DNA from: Candidatus Endomicrobiellum incisitermitis
Lineage (GTDB): Bacteria; Elusimicrobiota; Endomicrobiia; Endomicrobiales; Endomicrobiaceae
Length of the DNA: 64,000 bases
Reading direction: 5' to 3'
Assembly (NCBI GenBank): GCA_031275795.1
Contig: JAISOG010000039.1
Location: 40,583-104,582 of the forward strand
Positions within the stretch are counted from its first letter, which is position 1. Each line of letters opens with the position of its first letter. The notes below the pieces were generated by a model. It did not search any database. It was given only the letters and a program-made list of their open reading frames with translations, and was not told the origin of the DNA. This document shows positions 9,540-20,378 of this stretch, piece by piece. The position numbers and the translations under genes are program-made.

Positions 9540-12500
9540 CTATTTTTTTGCACTAAACATATTGGACTGTAAGTCTACTAAAAAGTTTTTTATATATTCA
9601 ACTATATTTACGTTATATGTATCTTTTATTAATTTAAAAACATAATGTTTACCAGGAACAAACTCTATTTTATTTGAATAATCATTTATTAACCTTGTAA
9701 TATCTAAATTAGAAAAATCTAAAGTTTTAAAAAAGTATATATATATATACTTAATATCTTCAGAAATTCTTTCTATCCCTATTTTTTGAGCTAAAAGTCT
9801 TAAATTGGTTATATTTAATAACATCTGTGTTTCTTGTGGAATCTTTCCGAAACGATCTAAAAGTTCTAATTTTATACCATCTAATGCTTCTTGACTACTT
9901 GCATCAGAAAGTTTTCTATAAAATAAAATTCTTATATCCTCTTGAGCAATATAATCTTGAGGAATCAACGCATTAATCTGTAAATCTATAACTGTATTTT
10001 CTTGTGTTTCTGTTTTTGCTATGTCCTCATTTCCTTTAAGTTTACTGCCTTCCTCTTTTAAAAGCTTAGAAAACATATCATAACCTATATCTCTTACAAA
10101 ACCGTGCTGGCTTTTAGACAAAATACCACCAGCACCTCTAATTTCTAAATCCTTTAACGCAAGCCTAAACCCAGAACCTAACTCGCTAAAATCTTTCATG
10201 GCCTCAAGCCTTTTAGTTGCTTCATCGCTTAACATTTTATCCTTATACAATAAGTAACAATAAGCCTTTTGTCCATTTCTGCCAATTCTTCCCCTCAACT
10301 GATAAAGCTGTGAAAGACCAAAACTTTCCGCCTCTTCTATTATCATAGTGTTAACTGAAGGGATATCAAGTCCAGACTCTATTATCGTAGTGGCAATCAA
10401 ACCATCTAATTTTAAATTTATAAATTTCCACATTACATTCTCTATGTCTTTAGTGCGCATCTGCCCATCAATAACGCCAAGTCTTAATCCAGAAATAAGT
10501 TTTTCAATAGTGCGCGCTTTTGTTAAAATTGTTTCAACTTTATTATAAACATAAAAAAACTGTCCACTTCTTGATAACTCAGCTTCAATAATAGTTTTTA
10601 CTAAGTTGTCATCATATAATGCAAGGTTTGTCTCTATAGGTAACCGTCCATATGGAGGTGTCTCTATTAAAGACAAATCTCTAAATCCAGACAACGCAGA
10701 AGACAATGTTCGAGGAATTGGAGTTGCTGAAAGTAACAAAATGTCTATATGTTTTTTTAAAGATTTAATTTTTTCTTTTTGTTTTACACCAAACTTATGC
10801 TCTTCATCTATTATTAAAAGCCCTAAATTTTTAAAGTCTACATCTTTCTGCAATAATCTATGAGTACCAACAACTATATCTATTGCACCTTTTTTTAGGT
10901 CTTCTATTGTTTTTTTCTGTGCGTACTTAGACTGAAACTTACTTAAAACAACAACGCGTGTTGGGAAAATAGACAATCTATCAGAAAAAGTATTGTAATG
11001 TTGTTGTGCTAAAACTGTTGTAGGCACAAGCACAGCAACTTGCTTACCATTTGTTACCACCTTAAAAGCTGTGCGTAGCGCAATTTCAGTTTTCCCGTAC
11101 CCAACATCACCACAAATTAGCCTTTCCATGGGATAACTTTTAGAAAAATCATTGTTTATATCTTCTATAGCTTTTAATTGACCTTGAGTTTCCTCATATG
11201 GAAAAGAGTCTTCTAGTTCTTTTTCCCAAGTTGTTTGCTTTTCTAAAGGTAGCCTTTTAACTAAACTTCTCTGCACGTAGAGCTGTAAAAGTTCTTGAGC
11301 AAACTTTGCAACAGCTTCACGTACTCTAGATTTTACTCTTTCCCAAGAAAGAGTATCCATGGAGTACAATTTAGGTTTAACTCCTTCAATGCCAATATAC
11401 TTTTTTACTGTCTTTATCTCTTCAGGAGGGACATAAAGTTTGTCTGAATTTTTATATTCTATACACAAATACTCACTAACACTATTTTGCCTTGAAATTG
11501 TTTTTAGTCCAACGTATCGCCCTATTCCGTATTTTTCGTGTACAACATAGTCCCCTTGCGATATTTCCCAAATCCCTTCTAAACGTCTACCTTCTTTAAC
11601 TTTGGGAAAATTTATAGGCCTTTTTTTATAAAGCATTTGCCTGCTAGAAACAAACAGCGTTTTTAAACTGTCTAAATAAAATCCTTCAGACAAATTACCG
11701 CACAAAAATTCAATATTTTTACAATTTAACTTGCTATCATATAAAATATCTACAATACGCTCTCTTTGGCCATCGTTGGCACAATAAATTTTAATCTTAA
11801 CATTTTGACTTAAGAAATCCTTCAGCAATTTCACAAAAAAGATTGTATCGCCTTGAAAGCCCGTAAAACTTTTATACCCCATATATTTTGATTTCACATT
11901 TAGCGGACTATTAATAAGAAGATCACATTTGTTAAGTTTTTTTTCTTCTTGTTTATCAATTGCATAGTCAAAATATATTATCGTTTCACTTTCTTTATTA
12001 TTGTAAAAGAAATAATCTTTGATAGTAAAACTGGAAGCAGAAATATTTACAGGAAATATCCAAACGTCTTTTAACGTAATATTTGAAAGTTGACTAGCTA
12101 AATCAAAACATCTTAAAGTTTCAATATTATCGTACTCAAAAACAATTCTCACTGGCATATCCAAAGATAATGGCCATACATCTACAATTTCACCTCTAAC
12201 TGCAAACTGCAGTTTTTCTTCTACATAATTTGTTCTTGTATATCCAAAAAAAGATAAAGATAATACAAGTTCGTTTAAAGTATACGATTTTCCTGCAGTG
12301 ATTTTAATGCCTAAATTGTCTTTGGGATTAGAAACTTTTATATTTATTGAATTATCAGTTGCACACACTATAAAATTATTTAACATTTTTATTTTTTCTG
12401 TAGTGACAATTCTTGTTTGCACATCGTCATACGGAAATAAAAAAATGTCGATACTATCTTTAAAAAAACACTTTAAATCATCATAAAAAGAATTTAGTTC

Positions 12501-12623
12501 TTCAGATTTAACAAAAGTGAAAATACGAAGTGTAGAATTGTTTAGACTTTTTACTTGGTTAATATACCTAAACAAAAAATGCGCTTTTGCAGATACGTTA
12601 ACTCCTGACAAATAAGTTATCAT
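9540..12623 (-). CDS. mfd: Transcription-repair coupling factor
   Basis: Mfd removes stalled RNA polymerase and recruits UvrA. The 1027 residues show the UvrB-homology N-terminal region, an RNA-polymerase-interacting CarD-like domain ([19 protein letters not shown] near 355), and RecG-like translocase motifs. These include [14 protein letters not shown] (Walker A) near 505, [14 protein letters not shown] (motif II DEEH), [11 protein letters not shown], and [12 protein letters not shown] (motif VI). The TRCF C-terminal domain follows. It is about 120 residues shorter than E. coli Mfd, mostly in the N-terminal half, as in many small genomes. It probably forms an operon with clpB. The ATG has no strong ribosome site, so the start is less certain than the body. 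Confidence 0.96.
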   Translation of the reverse strand: MITYLSGVNVSAKAHFLFRYINQVKSLNNSTLRIFTFVKSEELNSFYDDLKCFFKDSIDIFLFPYDDVQTRIVTTEKIKMLNNFIVCATDNSINIKVSNPKDNLGIKITAGKSYTLNELVLSLSFFGYTRTNYVEEKLQFAVRGEIVDVWPLSLDMPVRIVFEYDNIETLRCFDLASQLSNITLKDVWIFPVNISASSFTIKDYFFYNNKESETIIYFDYAIDKQEEKKLNKCDLLINSPLNVKSKYMGYKSFTGFQGDTIFFVKLLKDFLSQNVKIKIYCANDGQRERIVDILYDSKLNCKNIEFLCGNLSEGFYLDSLKTLFVSSRQMLYKKRPINFPKVKEGRRLEGIWEISQGDYVVHEKYGIGRYVGLKTISRQNSVSEYLCIEYKNSDKLYVPPEEIKTVKKYIGIEGVKPKLYSMDTLSWERVKSRVREAVAKFAQELLQLYVQRSLVKRLPLEKQTTWEKELEDSFPYEETQGQLKAIEDINNDFSKSYPMERLICGDVGYGKTEIALRTAFKVVTNGKQVAVLVPTTVLAQQHYNTFSDRLSIFPTRVVVLSKFQSKYAQKKTIEDLKKGAIDIVVGTHRLLQKDVDFKNLGLLIIDEEHKFGVKQKEKIKSLKKHIDILLLSATPIPRTLSSALSGFRDLSLIETPPYGRLPIETNLALYDDNLVKTIIEAELSRSGQFFYVYNKVETILTKARTIEKLISGLRLGVIDGQMRTKDIENVMWKFINLKLDGLIATTIIESGLDIPSVNTMIIEEAESFGLSQLYQLRGRIGRNGQKAYCYLLYKDKMLSDEATKRLEAMKDFSELGSGFRLALKDLEIRGAGGILSKSQHGFVRDIGYDMFSKLLKEEGSKLKGNEDIAKTETQENTVIDLQINALIPQDYIAQEDIRILFYRKLSDASSQEALDGIKLELLDRFGKIPQETQMLLNITNLRLLAQKIGIERISEDIKYIYIYFFKTLDFSNLDITRLINDYSNKIEFVPGKHYVFKLIKDTYNVNIVEYIKNFLVDLQSNMFSAKK

Positions 12624-12737
12624 AGCTTATAAAATGAGTTTGTCCTTTTAGTTATAGAGAACTATTAAACCACTAAAGTTAATCTAGATATCTACGGTAC
12701 CAGAGCAATCGCACAGACACTCAAATTTTGTATCAGT

Positions 12738-12811
12738 TCAGTAGTTTTTGGTTGATCTAGTTTAGAACCTTAACTCCGTTACTAGAGCAATCACAATAAA
12801 CAATTAGCAAA
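12738..12811. repeat. Compressed family A copy (palindrome arms almost fused)
   Basis: The left-arm sequence TTGATCTAGTTTAGAACCTTAA-ctccgtta is followed almost directly by agagcaatcacaataaacaattagcaaa, i.e. short shuffled arm pieces without the central loop. It looks like an internally deleted copy. It separates two distal pieces of the larger inverted structure centred on copy 3 (12711-12725 and 12811-12824), so it was probably inserted there or arose by recombination. Confidence 0.5.
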
Positions 12812-12825
12812 CTTCCCTCCACCTC

Positions 12826-13049
12826 ATAGTAGTTAGCTTGGTCTAGTTTAGAATCTTATCGGAGTTACCTCAAAGAGCAGCTTATGAGCAATAAACATTT
12901 AATATTTCAAATTAGCACTGTTTGAAGCAAAATTCACTTATGTCTTTCTTGTCTTTTCATTTTGCGAGTTTGCTAATTTGATTAAATGTTTATTGCGATT
13001 GCTCTTAGTAACGTAGATAAGATACTAAACTGGACCAACAAAACTAATA
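12826..13049. repeat. Family A palindrome copy 3
   Basis: Left arm: agttagcttggtctagtttag then cttatcggagttacctcaaagagc, agcaataaacatttaat and caaattagc. Right arm: gctaatttgattaaatgttt, attgcgattgctcttagtaac and gtagataagatactaaactggacca. The inverted symmetry extends past the usual ends: acttccctccacct (12811-12824) pairs with aggtggaggcaagt (13062-13075). Further out, gcacagacactcaaa (12711-12725) pairs with tttgactgtctgtgc (13075-13089). The element lies between divergent mfd and the DUF4833 gene. Confidence 0.82.
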
Positions 13050-13050
13050 T

Positions 13051-13129
13051 ATGTCAGGGGGAGGTGGAGGCAAGTTTGACTGTCTGTGCAGCGTATTAGC
13101 GGTTGCTTAATGACTAGAAAACTATGCTG
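13051..13129. repeat. Linker module conserved between family A copies
   Basis: This 80-bp stretch, with aggtggagg, tgtctgtgcagcgtatt and agcggttgcttaatga, joins palindrome copies 3 and 4. An alignable version (gaggtggtgg, tgtctatgcggcgtatgagc, ggctgcttaatga) joins palindromes at 28905-28983. It has no credible ORF. Its recurrence at two loci shows that the repeating unit is palindrome plus linker, not the palindrome alone. Confidence 0.65.
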
Positions 13130-13264
13130 GCTTGATCTAGTTTAGAATCTTAACGGAGTTACCTCAAAGAGCGACTTATGAGCAATAAACAGATAAGTCT
13201 TTTTTGTCTTATTATTTTGCAAGTTTGCTAATTTGATTAAATGTTTACTTGCGATTGCTCTTGT
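13130..13264. repeat. Family A copy 4, truncated
   Basis: The left arm (cttgatctagtttagaatc, cggagttacctcaaagagc, agcaataaaca) and inner right arm (tttgcaagtttgctaatttg, attaaatgtttacttgcg) are present. The central loop is shortened and the outer right terminus is missing; similarity stops at gattgctctt around 13264. It is a decayed copy that directly follows the linker module. Confidence 0.72.
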
Positions 13265-13413
13265 AGATTGATAAAAGATTTTTGTCTATCATTCTTTTTC
13301 TTTTATCGCTTTTGAAAGTTAATATAATAAATGTGTATGAGACTAGTTTAATGGTCAATAAAATAAAATATAATTTTGTATAATATGAAAAAATATAAAA
13401 AGGGATATAGAAA

Positions 13414-13911
13414 ATGAAAAAAGCTCTTACTTTGTTTTTAATTTTGTTGTTTGCTGACATTCTTTTATTTGCACAAGACGTAAATATGAATCTTTTTAGA
13501 ATAGAAAGAAATAAAAATAGTAATGTTGTGATGTATGATGTAAGAGTTTTGCCAGATGGTTCTATAGATAAAGAAAATCCAATGGATGCTTATTGGATTA
13601 TGAATGCTGAACAAGGACAACGTGATGAAATTTCTGCTTTTGAAAAAAAAGCTTATGGATATAATATTAAATATAATGATGATGGTTATTATGATTTAGC
13701 TTTAAAAGCAGTTTCAGATAGACCAATGAAAGTTGTAAGTGTTGGTGGGAAATATAAAGCTGAAATTATAATTAATAAAAAAAATGCTTATCTTTCAAGA
13801 GTATATGTTTTTGCAAATGATAGTTTTATACCAAAAGTAGAATATATAATTCTTACTGGTACGGATAAAAAATCTGGTGCTAAAGTGACAGAAAAAATTA
13901 TTACAAAATAA
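13414..13911 (+). CDS. Secreted DUF4833 domain protein
   Basis: This 165-residue protein starts with a typical signal peptide (MKKALTLFLILLFADILLFA, probable cleavage after LFAQ). The mature part has the DUF4833 signature order: LFRIERNKNSNVVMYDV, an ENPMDAYWI segment, a KKAYGYNIKY segment, then beta strands ending in VEYIILTGTDKKSG. It is predicted periplasmic or secreted; the family has no established biochemical function. The ATG follows an aaaggga ribosome site. A TATAAT box at 13379-13384 preceded directly by TG suggests an extended -10 promoter. It lies next to the phasin-like gene and downstream of family A repeats. Confidence 0.75.
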   Translation: MKKALTLFLILLFADILLFAQDVNMNLFRIERNKNSNVVMYDVRVLPDGSIDKENPMDAYWIMNAEQGQRDEISAFEKKAYGYNIKYNDDGYYDLALKAVSDRPMKVVSVGGKYKAEIIINKKNAYLSRVYVFANDSFIPKVEYIILTGTDKKSGAKVTEKIITK

Positions 13912-13988
13912 TTTTAAAAAGTATTTTGTAAATAATATATAATTTCAGATTACATTTGATGGCATTTTTTCAAGGGAGGATTGTAAAA

Positions 13989-14309
13989 ATGGCAAACTTG
14001 AAATCAGTGTTTTATGTCACTGTAGGACTTGCATTAAAAGGTAAAGAAAAGGTTGAAAAAGTCGCTAAAAAGTTTGTAAAAGAAAACAAGATAGAAGAGA
14101 AAGAAGGCAAGAAATTTGTTGATAACGCAATCAAGCATGCTGAAGAAACTAAAAAAGAGTTAGCAAAGAAAATAACAGAGACTGTTAAAAGTACTATAAA
14201 AAAAATGGGACTTATTACCCACAAAGAAGCGCGTAAAATTGCGCAAAGGTTTACTGGTGACAAAGTTAACTTTAAAAAGAGTAAAATCAAATCACGTGTT
14301 AAAAAATAA
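13989..14309 (+). CDS. Phasin-family-like basic helical protein
   Basis: This 106-residue, lysine-rich protein is nearly all helical. A hydrophobic N-terminal segment (SVFYVTVGLALKG) is followed by long amphipathic helices, KKFVDNAIKHAEETKKELA and a C-terminal LITHKEARKIAQRF, ending in a KKSKIKSRVKK tail. This matches small phasin-like (PhaF / PHA-granule regulator-type) proteins, though no polyester genes are nearby, so another scaffold role is possible. An in-frame ATG at 13956 exists, but the ATG at 13989 lies 8 nt after a strong GGAGGA site (13975-13980) and is chosen. It converges with recG. Confidence 0.6.
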   Translation: MANLKSVFYVTVGLALKGKEKVEKVAKKFVKENKIEEKEGKKFVDNAIKHAEETKKELAKKITETVKSTIKKMGLITHKEARKIAQRFTGDKVNFKKSKIKSRVKK

Positions 14310-14327
14310 TTTTTAGATGTAAACTTA

Positions 14328-16433
14328 CTAACCAACATTAATAAATTTTGTTTTACTGGAAAAATGTTTGTTGATAAGATTTTTAAGTGGCAAGTTTTTT
14401 TGTTTTAGAAGATAAGGATCTTCTTTTAAAATATGTTTGGCAATATCTTTACTAATTTCAATTATATCAATATCTGTTGCTAAGTTTCCTGCTTTAAATG
14501 TTGGAAAACCGTGCTGTGTTGTTCCCATTAATTCTCCTGGACCTCTCATTTTTAAATCTTCCTGAGCAACTTGAAATCCATCATTTGTGGACGTCATGAT
14601 GGAAAGTCTTTTATTAGCTTTTTGGCTAGTTGAAGAGCTTATTAAATATGCATACGACTGTTTTGCACTTCTTCCAACTCGTCCTCGTAATTGGTGTAGT
14701 GCAGATAATCCAAACCTTTCAGCGTGTTGGATCACTATAACAGTAGAGTCTGGAACGTCTATGCCAACCTCTATAACAGTGGTTGATACTAAAACATCAA
14801 ACTCTTTATTTTTAAACTTTTGCATTACTAAATTTTTTTCTTTAGGTTTCATTTTCCCGTGCAAAAGACCAACTTTGAAATCTTTAAAATACCCTTTAGA
14901 TAATTTTTCAAAATCTTGTATCGCAGATTTTAAAGTAAGTTTGTCTGACTCTTCTATTATAGGATACACTATATATGCTTGATTACCTTTTTTTAGTTCT
15001 TTAATTATGTTAGAGTATGCTTCGATTTCATCAGTTAAAAAAGTTTTTATAGGCATTCTTCCCTTAGGTAACTGTTTAATTGTTGTTATATCTATTTCTC
15101 CATAAATTGTCATAGCTAGTGCTCTTGGTATTGGCGTGGCAGTCATTATTAAAACATCTGGAGATTTCGCTTTGTATAAGGCAGCAAGTTTTTGTATAAC
15201 TCCAAAACGATGTTGTTCATCAACAATTATTAAAGACAAATTTTTAAATTCTATTGTATCTTCTATTAAAGAATGTGTACCTACAGCAATTTGTATTTGT
15301 CCATTTTTAAGACCTTCTAAAAAATATTCTCTATCTGCTTGTTTGTTTAATGAGGAAGATGTTGCTAAACCTACTGTAACACCTAAATCTTTTATTATGT
15401 TAGCAATTGTAAGGTAATGCTGTTCTGCTAATATTTCTGTAGGGGCAATGACCATTGTTTGATATCCATTTTCTATAGCTAGTAATATGGCGCTTAATGC
15501 AACTATAGTTTTGCCTGAACCGACATCTCCCATGAGCATTCTGTTCATGGTTTTTGTGCTTTGCATATCGGAAAAAATATCGTTTATAGCTTTTTTTTGA
15601 TCTTTTGTAAATTCAAAATTTAAATTGTTTTTAAATGGAGATAACAAAGTTTTTTTTATACTATATTTTTGAACTTTATTGTTTTTTAAGAGATTGTTTC
15701 TTGAAATAAAAAGAGATGTTTGTAAAACTAAAAATTCTTGTAAAGCAAAAGCCTTCCTTGCAAATTCTGCTTCTTGCATTGATTGAGGATGATGTATTTT
15801 TTTTATAGCTTCAGAGATTTTAATTGTATGTTTGCTATAAGAGTCTGGTATCAATTTGGATAAGTCTGGATATAGATCGCTATAAGAATTTAATGTAGTT
15901 TTAATAAATTCTCTTAAAAATTTTTGTTTTAGCCCTTCTGTAGCGGCATATACTGGTACTATCTTTTGAAAATGTAGCGGTGTAGTAAATTCATCTTTTA
16001 CAACTTCATAATCAGTTGCAGTTATTATAATATTACCATAATTTTGTTTAACTTCCCCGTAAATGTATGCAAAAGAACCTTGAACAAATATTCTTTTAAG
16101 ATAAGAGATAGAGTCAACTTTAAATAGTGAGTTTTTATTGCGAAAAAATCTAAGGTATCCGCAAAGTTTGCTATCAAATATTTCTATGTCCAAAACACTT
16201 AATTTTGTAGAGAAGCTTTTTTCATATGAACCCCCTATTTTTACAAGCATGCATCCTTGATTATTACTATAAAGTAAATCTTGCATGGAGACAATGATCG
16301 TTCTATCTTGATAAGAGACTGGGAAAAAAGAAAGGAGATCAAATATAGTATTAATGCCTAACTTGCTAAAGGATTTAGCCCTCTTTGAGGCAACACCTTT
16401 TAAATGTTGTATGGGACTGTCTATATTTAACAT
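14328..16433 (-). CDS. recG: ATP-dependent DNA helicase RecG
   Basis: RecG remodels stalled replication forks and branch-migrates Holliday junctions. The 701 residues include the N-terminal wedge/OB region (SPIQHLKGVASKRAKSFSKL, then an OB-like fold at about 60-160). Helicase motifs follow: LMGDVGSGKTIVA (Walker A near 302), IIVDEQHRFGVIQ (DEQH), MTATPIPRAL, TTVIEVGIDVP and LHQLRGRVGRS. The C-terminal RecG-specific region contains LKMRGPGELMGTTQHG. Length is typical. It lies 15 bp downstream of the membrane-anchored hypothetical gene on the same strand. Confidence 0.97.
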   Translation of the reverse strand: MLNIDSPIQHLKGVASKRAKSFSKLGINTIFDLLSFFPVSYQDRTIIVSMQDLLYSNNQGCMLVKIGGSYEKSFSTKLSVLDIEIFDSKLCGYLRFFRNKNSLFKVDSISYLKRIFVQGSFAYIYGEVKQNYGNIIITATDYEVVKDEFTTPLHFQKIVPVYAATEGLKQKFLREFIKTTLNSYSDLYPDLSKLIPDSYSKHTIKISEAIKKIHHPQSMQEAEFARKAFALQEFLVLQTSLFISRNNLLKNNKVQKYSIKKTLLSPFKNNLNFEFTKDQKKAINDIFSDMQSTKTMNRMLMGDVGSGKTIVALSAILLAIENGYQTMVIAPTEILAEQHYLTIANIIKDLGVTVGLATSSSLNKQADREYFLEGLKNGQIQIAVGTHSLIEDTIEFKNLSLIIVDEQHRFGVIQKLAALYKAKSPDVLIMTATPIPRALAMTIYGEIDITTIKQLPKGRMPIKTFLTDEIEAYSNIIKELKKGNQAYIVYPIIEESDKLTLKSAIQDFEKLSKGYFKDFKVGLLHGKMKPKEKNLVMQKFKNKEFDVLVSTTVIEVGIDVPDSTVIVIQHAERFGLSALHQLRGRVGRSAKQSYAYLISSSTSQKANKRLSIMTSTNDGFQVAQEDLKMRGPGELMGTTQHGFPTFKAGNLATDIDIIEISKDIAKHILKEDPYLLKQKNLPLKNLINKHFSSKTKFINVG

Positions 16434-16448
16434 TTAGTAATTTTAGAA

Positions 16449-17000
16449 TCACTCTTTAATTATTTTTATAGAGTCTATATAATTTTGTGCTATAGTATCG
16501 CTATCATGCAGCTCTTTAGGGTAAATAACATAAAATTGCCAAAAAATGTTGGTATCTTTTACAAGTTGTTCTTTAATCCCGTACACTTTTTCATTTTTTT
16601 GGTAAGTGCCAGTTAATAGCACACCTTCTAAATCGTTTACTTTATTGTTCACTGTTGTATATTGAAAGTTATAATTTTTAAACACTTTAGCGATTCCTGC
16701 TATAGCGCCATCGAAGTTTACTTGAGCAGGATATTTTGCATACACAATGGAATATTCTATTCCTTTAGCCTTTCCAGTATAAAAGTACACTTCTGCATTA
16801 GGGTCTTTTAGTTCTTTTTTTGCTGAGTTTTCATTATCAGCGTTTCTACTTAGTTTAGGAGCAACAACTGATGTTTTTATATTTGCAAAAGTTTGTTCAA
16901 AAACTTTATTTTTATTAGCTTGGAGTTTATTAGAAACATACATAGCTGAAATTACTGCAGCTATAATTGCTACTAAAATTACTAAAGTGTTTCCTTTCAT
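16449..17000 (-). CDS. Membrane-anchored protein of unknown function
   Basis: This 183-residue protein has one N-terminal membrane segment (TLVILVAIIAAVISAMYV, residues 5-22) followed by a linker and an extracytoplasmic alpha/beta domain (residues 70-183). The domain contains AEVYFYTGKAKGIEYSIVYA and NDLEGVLLTGTYQKN. No cysteine lipobox and no known family are recognised. The fold order (TGKAKGIEYSI..., FWQFYVIYP near the end) recalls small periplasmic modules that pack near secretion or envelope complexes, but this is only an impression. It sits upstream of recG in the same direction and diverges from the MATE transporter gene. Confidence 0.6.
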   Translation of the reverse strand: MKGNTLVILVAIIAAVISAMYVSNKLQANKNKVFEQTFANIKTSVVAPKLSRNADNENSAKKELKDPNAEVYFYTGKAKGIEYSIVYAKYPAQVNFDGAIAGIAKVFKNYNFQYTTVNNKVNDLEGVLLTGTYQKNEKVYGIKEQLVKDTNIFWQFYVIYPKELHDSDTIAQNYIDSIKIIKE

Positions 17001-17088
17001 AGTGATTTCTCCCTATATTTTATATAATAAGCTTTTGTGGATAATATACAACAAAAATCAAACAAAATCAAAAGAGTGTTGTTATAAA

Positions 17089-18489
17089 ATGAACATTTTT
17101 AATGTTGTTAAGGAAAGATATAAATGTGCTGGGGGTTATAGGGAGTTTTTGCGTATTGCAGTACCTCTTATAATTTCTACAGGTATAGGAGCTGTTGAAA
17201 TTTTTACTGATAGAGCTTTTCTTTCCTGGTATTCTCAAGAGACTTTTGCCGCTTCTGCTCCTGCGGGTAATATTTACTGGTCGACACTAGCATTTTTTTT
17301 GGGAACACTTTCATATGTAAATATTTTTGTAGCGCAGTATTATGGTAAAAAAGAATATCGTTCAATAGGTCTAGCAATTTGGCAAAGCATTTATCTAACA
17401 TTTATAGCTGCTTTTTTAATTTTTTGTATTTCTTTTTTAGCAGAACCTTTATTTATGAATGTAGGGCATTCTGAAGTTGTTGCATTAGAAGAAATAAAAT
17501 ACTTTAAAGTATTGTCTTATGGTGCATTTTTAGCTATTTCAGAAGCAGTATTTTCTTCTTTTTATTCTGGTCGTGGTAAAACTATAATAGTTTTGATGAT
17601 AGCTATTTTAGGATTAATCGTAAATGTTGTTTTTGATTATTTGCTAATTTTTGGCAAATTTGGTTTCCCTGAAATGGGTATAGCAGGTGCGGGTTGGGCT
17701 ACAAATATATCTTACGTTGTTGTTTGTGTCATATACATAATATTGTTTACGACAAGAAAAAACAATATTGATTATGATACTAGACATATGAAAATAAATT
17801 TAAAGTTTATGAAGAGATTACTTCATTATGGCATACCTAATGGTATAGAATTATTTTTTGATGGCTGTGGTTTTAGTATTTTTATCATTATAGTAGGTAA
17901 TTTAGGCGTTTCAAATCTTGCTGCTAGTAATATTATAGCTTCAATATACAATATAGCTTATATGCCTCTTTTAGGTGCTGGTATGGCTACTTCTGTGATG
18001 GTTGGCAAATATTTAGGTGAAAATAAAGTGTCGTCTGCTAGAGTAAGTGTTAAGTCGGTATTGCATTTGTCGTATGTATATGTAAGTTTACTTGTTCTTG
18101 CAATGAGCTTGTTCCCAGATGCTTTTATCTATCCATTTTCTTATGGTGCCCAAGCAGATTTTATGGGGACTCTAAAACCTGTTGTAAAAAGTTTATTGAT
18201 AATTTTATCGATGTTTTTTGTGTTTGATACAGGAACTGTAATTTTTTCATCTGTTATTAGAGGGGCAGGGGACACATTTTATGTTATGAAAATATTTGTT
18301 TTGTTTTCTTTATTTTTAGAAGTAATACCTGCATACCTTAACGTTGTAGTTTTTAAACAAACTGTATTTGTAGTATGGGGATTCTTTCTCTTTTATGTTG
18401 CAGCATTATGTTTTAGTTTTTATTATAGATACAAGTCTTCTAAGTGGGAAAAAATGCGTGTTATAGAAATGAATGCAATAGATGGGTAA
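17089..18489 (+). CDS. MATE-family multidrug/metabolite efflux transporter
   Basis: This inner-membrane antiporter of about 466 residues has 12 predicted membrane segments. Family features are [26 protein letters not shown] at TM1, a second half starting [21 protein letters not shown], and the small-residue-rich segment [18 protein letters not shown] longer frame begins at 16987, but its first 34 residues have no family resemblance and overlap the divergent gene. The ATG at 17089 puts TM1 at the expected position. Substrate is unknown. It overlaps none of its neighbours but ends 5 bp before the ABC-F gene, so they are probably cotranscribed. Confidence 0.88.
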   Translation: MNIFNVVKERYKCAGGYREFLRIAVPLIISTGIGAVEIFTDRAFLSWYSQETFAASAPAGNIYWSTLAFFLGTLSYVNIFVAQYYGKKEYRSIGLAIWQSIYLTFIAAFLIFCISFLAEPLFMNVGHSEVVALEEIKYFKVLSYGAFLAISEAVFSSFYSGRGKTIIVLMIAILGLIVNVVFDYLLIFGKFGFPEMGIAGAGWATNISYVVVCVIYIILFTTRKNNIDYDTRHMKINLKFMKRLLHYGIPNGIELFFDGCGFSIFIIIVGNLGVSNLAASNIIASIYNIAYMPLLGAGMATSVMVGKYLGENKVSSARVSVKSVLHLSYVYVSLLVLAMSLFPDAFIYPFSYGAQADFMGTLKPVVKSLLIILSMFFVFDTGTVIFSSVIRGAGDTFYVMKIFVLFSLFLEVIPAYLNVVVFKQTVFVVWGFFLFYVAALCFSFYYRYKSSKWEKMRVIEMNAIDG

Positions 18490-18494
18490 AAAGT

Positions 18495-20375
18495 ATGATT
18501 AAAATTACTGGATTAAATAAGTCTTTTGGCAGTAGAATATTATTTGATGATTTAAATTTAAACATAAATTCAAAAGAGAAAATTGGTCTTGTTGGAAGAA
18601 ATGGACACGGCAAAACATCTTTATTTAAAATGATTTTAAATAAAATGGACTACGATAGTGGGTCCATAAGTATGCCTAAAAATTATAAGTTAGGCTATTT
18701 AGAACAACACATAAATTTTGTTTGTTCAAACGTTTTAGAAGAAGCTTGTATGGCTTTACCTCAAAGTCAAAAAGATGAAGAGTGGAAAGCAGAAAAAATT
18801 CTTTTTGGACTGGGCTTTTCTAAAAACGATATGTATAAAAATCCTTTAGATTTTTCTGGTGGATATAAAATACGTATCAATTTAGCAAAAGTTTTATTGT
18901 CAGATGTTGACATGCTTATGTTAGATGAACCTAATAACTATTTGGATATTGTTGCTATAAGATGGTTAAGTGGATTTTTGCGTTCTTGGCAAGGTGAGTT
19001 AATGCTTATAACTCACGATAGAAATTTTATGGACAGTGTTATTACTCATTGTGCGGCAATACATAGAACAAAAGCAAGGAAAATTGAAGGAACTAGTTGT
19101 AAACTCTATGAACAGATAGCAAAAGAAGAAGAAATATATGAAAAAACAAGATTAAATATTGAAAAAAGAAAAAAGCAAACTGAGTTATTTATAAGGCGTT
19201 TTAGAGCAAAAGCTAGGCTTGCAGGTATGGTTCAATCGCGTATTAAGTCTTTAGAGAAACAAGAAAATTTGGACAAACTCTCAAAAATAGACAACCTTGA
19301 CTTTTCTTTTTCAGGGTTAGATTTTCATGCATTTAAAATGTTAAGTGTTTACAATTTGTCTTTTGGTTATACAAAAGGTTGTAATTTAATACAAAAGTTA
19401 AATTTTGATGTTTTAAAAAAAGACCGTGTATGTGTAATTGGTAAAAATGGTAAAGGGAAATCTACTTTATTAAAATTGCTTGCAGAAAGGTTAACGCCTT
19501 CAGATGGGATTATAAAGAAACATCCTGACTTAAAAACAGCTTATTTTGTGCAATCTGATAGTGCAAATTTAAATCCTAAGAAAACTGTTTATGAAGAGAT
19601 AGTTGGGTCAAATTCAGATTGTTTGCCTCAAAAAGCAAGAAATATCGCTGGTTCTGTAATGTTTAGTGGAGATGACGCTTTAAAGAAAATAGAAGTTTTA
19701 AGTGGTGGTGAAAAAAGTAGAGTTCTTTTAGGAAAAATTTTAGCAAATCCATGTCATTTGTTACTTCTTGATGAACCTACAAATCATCTAGACATTGAGT
19801 CTTCTCAGAGTTTAATAGATGCAATTAATGAGTTTTCAGGGTCTGTTATTATGGTTACTCACAATGAAGAAATTTTACACAGCGTTGCTACAAAACTTAT
19901 AATTTTTGATAGAAACGAAATTTCAGTTTTTGATGGTACATACCAGAATTTTCTTAATACAAAAGGTTGGGAAGATGAAGGTGGAGTATTAGCAAAGAAA
20001 ACTAATACACAAATAGCTTTTAAAAAAGACAAAAATGAAATAAAAAAAGTTAAAGCTAGACTAATACAAGATAGATCTAAAGTTTTAAAACCTTTAGAAG
20101 AAAAAGTTAAAACAATTGAAAAAGATATATTTGATTTGGAAAAGGAATTAAGTTTAAATACAGAACAACTTGTTGTTGCTTCTAGAGAAGGGAATGTTGT
20201 TTTAGTGTCAGAAAGTTCTAAACTTAACAAAATTTTAAAAAGTAAAATAGAAAACTTATATATAGAACTTGATATAAATACTAAAAAGTTAGAAAAAGAG
20301 TCAGATCGTTTTACACGTCTTATAAATGAACTACAAGAAAGCAATATAAATAATAATAAAGTTAAGGATAATTAA
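18495..20375 (+). CDS. ABC-F family ATPase (Uup/YfmR-like ribosome-associated)
   Basis: This soluble 626-residue protein has two ABC domains and no membrane domain. NBD1 has [18 protein letters not shown] and [11 protein letters not shown]. The NBDs are separated by a charged helical linker (about 210-280) with the [15 protein letters not shown] segment. NBD2 has [18 protein letters not shown] and [13 protein letters not shown]-terminal coiled coil (about 530-626) suggests the Uup/YfmR branch, which acts on translating or stalled ribosomes. The Walker B extension of NBD1 has N in place of the usual T. The start at 18495 is where homology begins; an upstream in-frame ATG lies inside the MATE gene. 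Confidence 0.9.
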   Translation: MIKITGLNKSFGSRILFDDLNLNINSKEKIGLVGRNGHGKTSLFKMILNKMDYDSGSISMPKNYKLGYLEQHINFVCSNVLEEACMALPQSQKDEEWKAEKILFGLGFSKNDMYKNPLDFSGGYKIRINLAKVLLSDVDMLMLDEPNNYLDIVAIRWLSGFLRSWQGELMLITHDRNFMDSVITHCAAIHRTKARKIEGTSCKLYEQIAKEEEIYEKTRLNIEKRKKQTELFIRRFRAKARLAGMVQSRIKSLEKQENLDKLSKIDNLDFSFSGLDFHAFKMLSVYNLSFGYTKGCNLIQKLNFDVLKKDRVCVIGKNGKGKSTLLKLLAERLTPSDGIIKKHPDLKTAYFVQSDSANLNPKKTVYEEIVGSNSDCLPQKARNIAGSVMFSGDDALKKIEVLSGGEKSRVLLGKILANPCHLLLLDEPTNHLDIESSQSLIDAINEFSGSVIMVTHNEEILHSVATKLIIFDRNEISVFDGTYQNFLNTKGWEDEGGVLAKKTNTQIAFKKDKNEIKKVKARLIQDRSKVLKPLEEKVKTIEKDIFDLEKELSLNTEQLVVASREGNVVLVSESSKLNKILKSKIENLYIELDINTKKLEKESDRFTRLINELQESNINNNKVKDN

Positions 20376-20378
20376 ATT

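Noticed and set aside
10348-10863. Plus-strand frames (66 and 85 codons) opposite mfd
   Set aside because: Antisense shadows within conserved Mfd helicase motifs; no ribosome sites.
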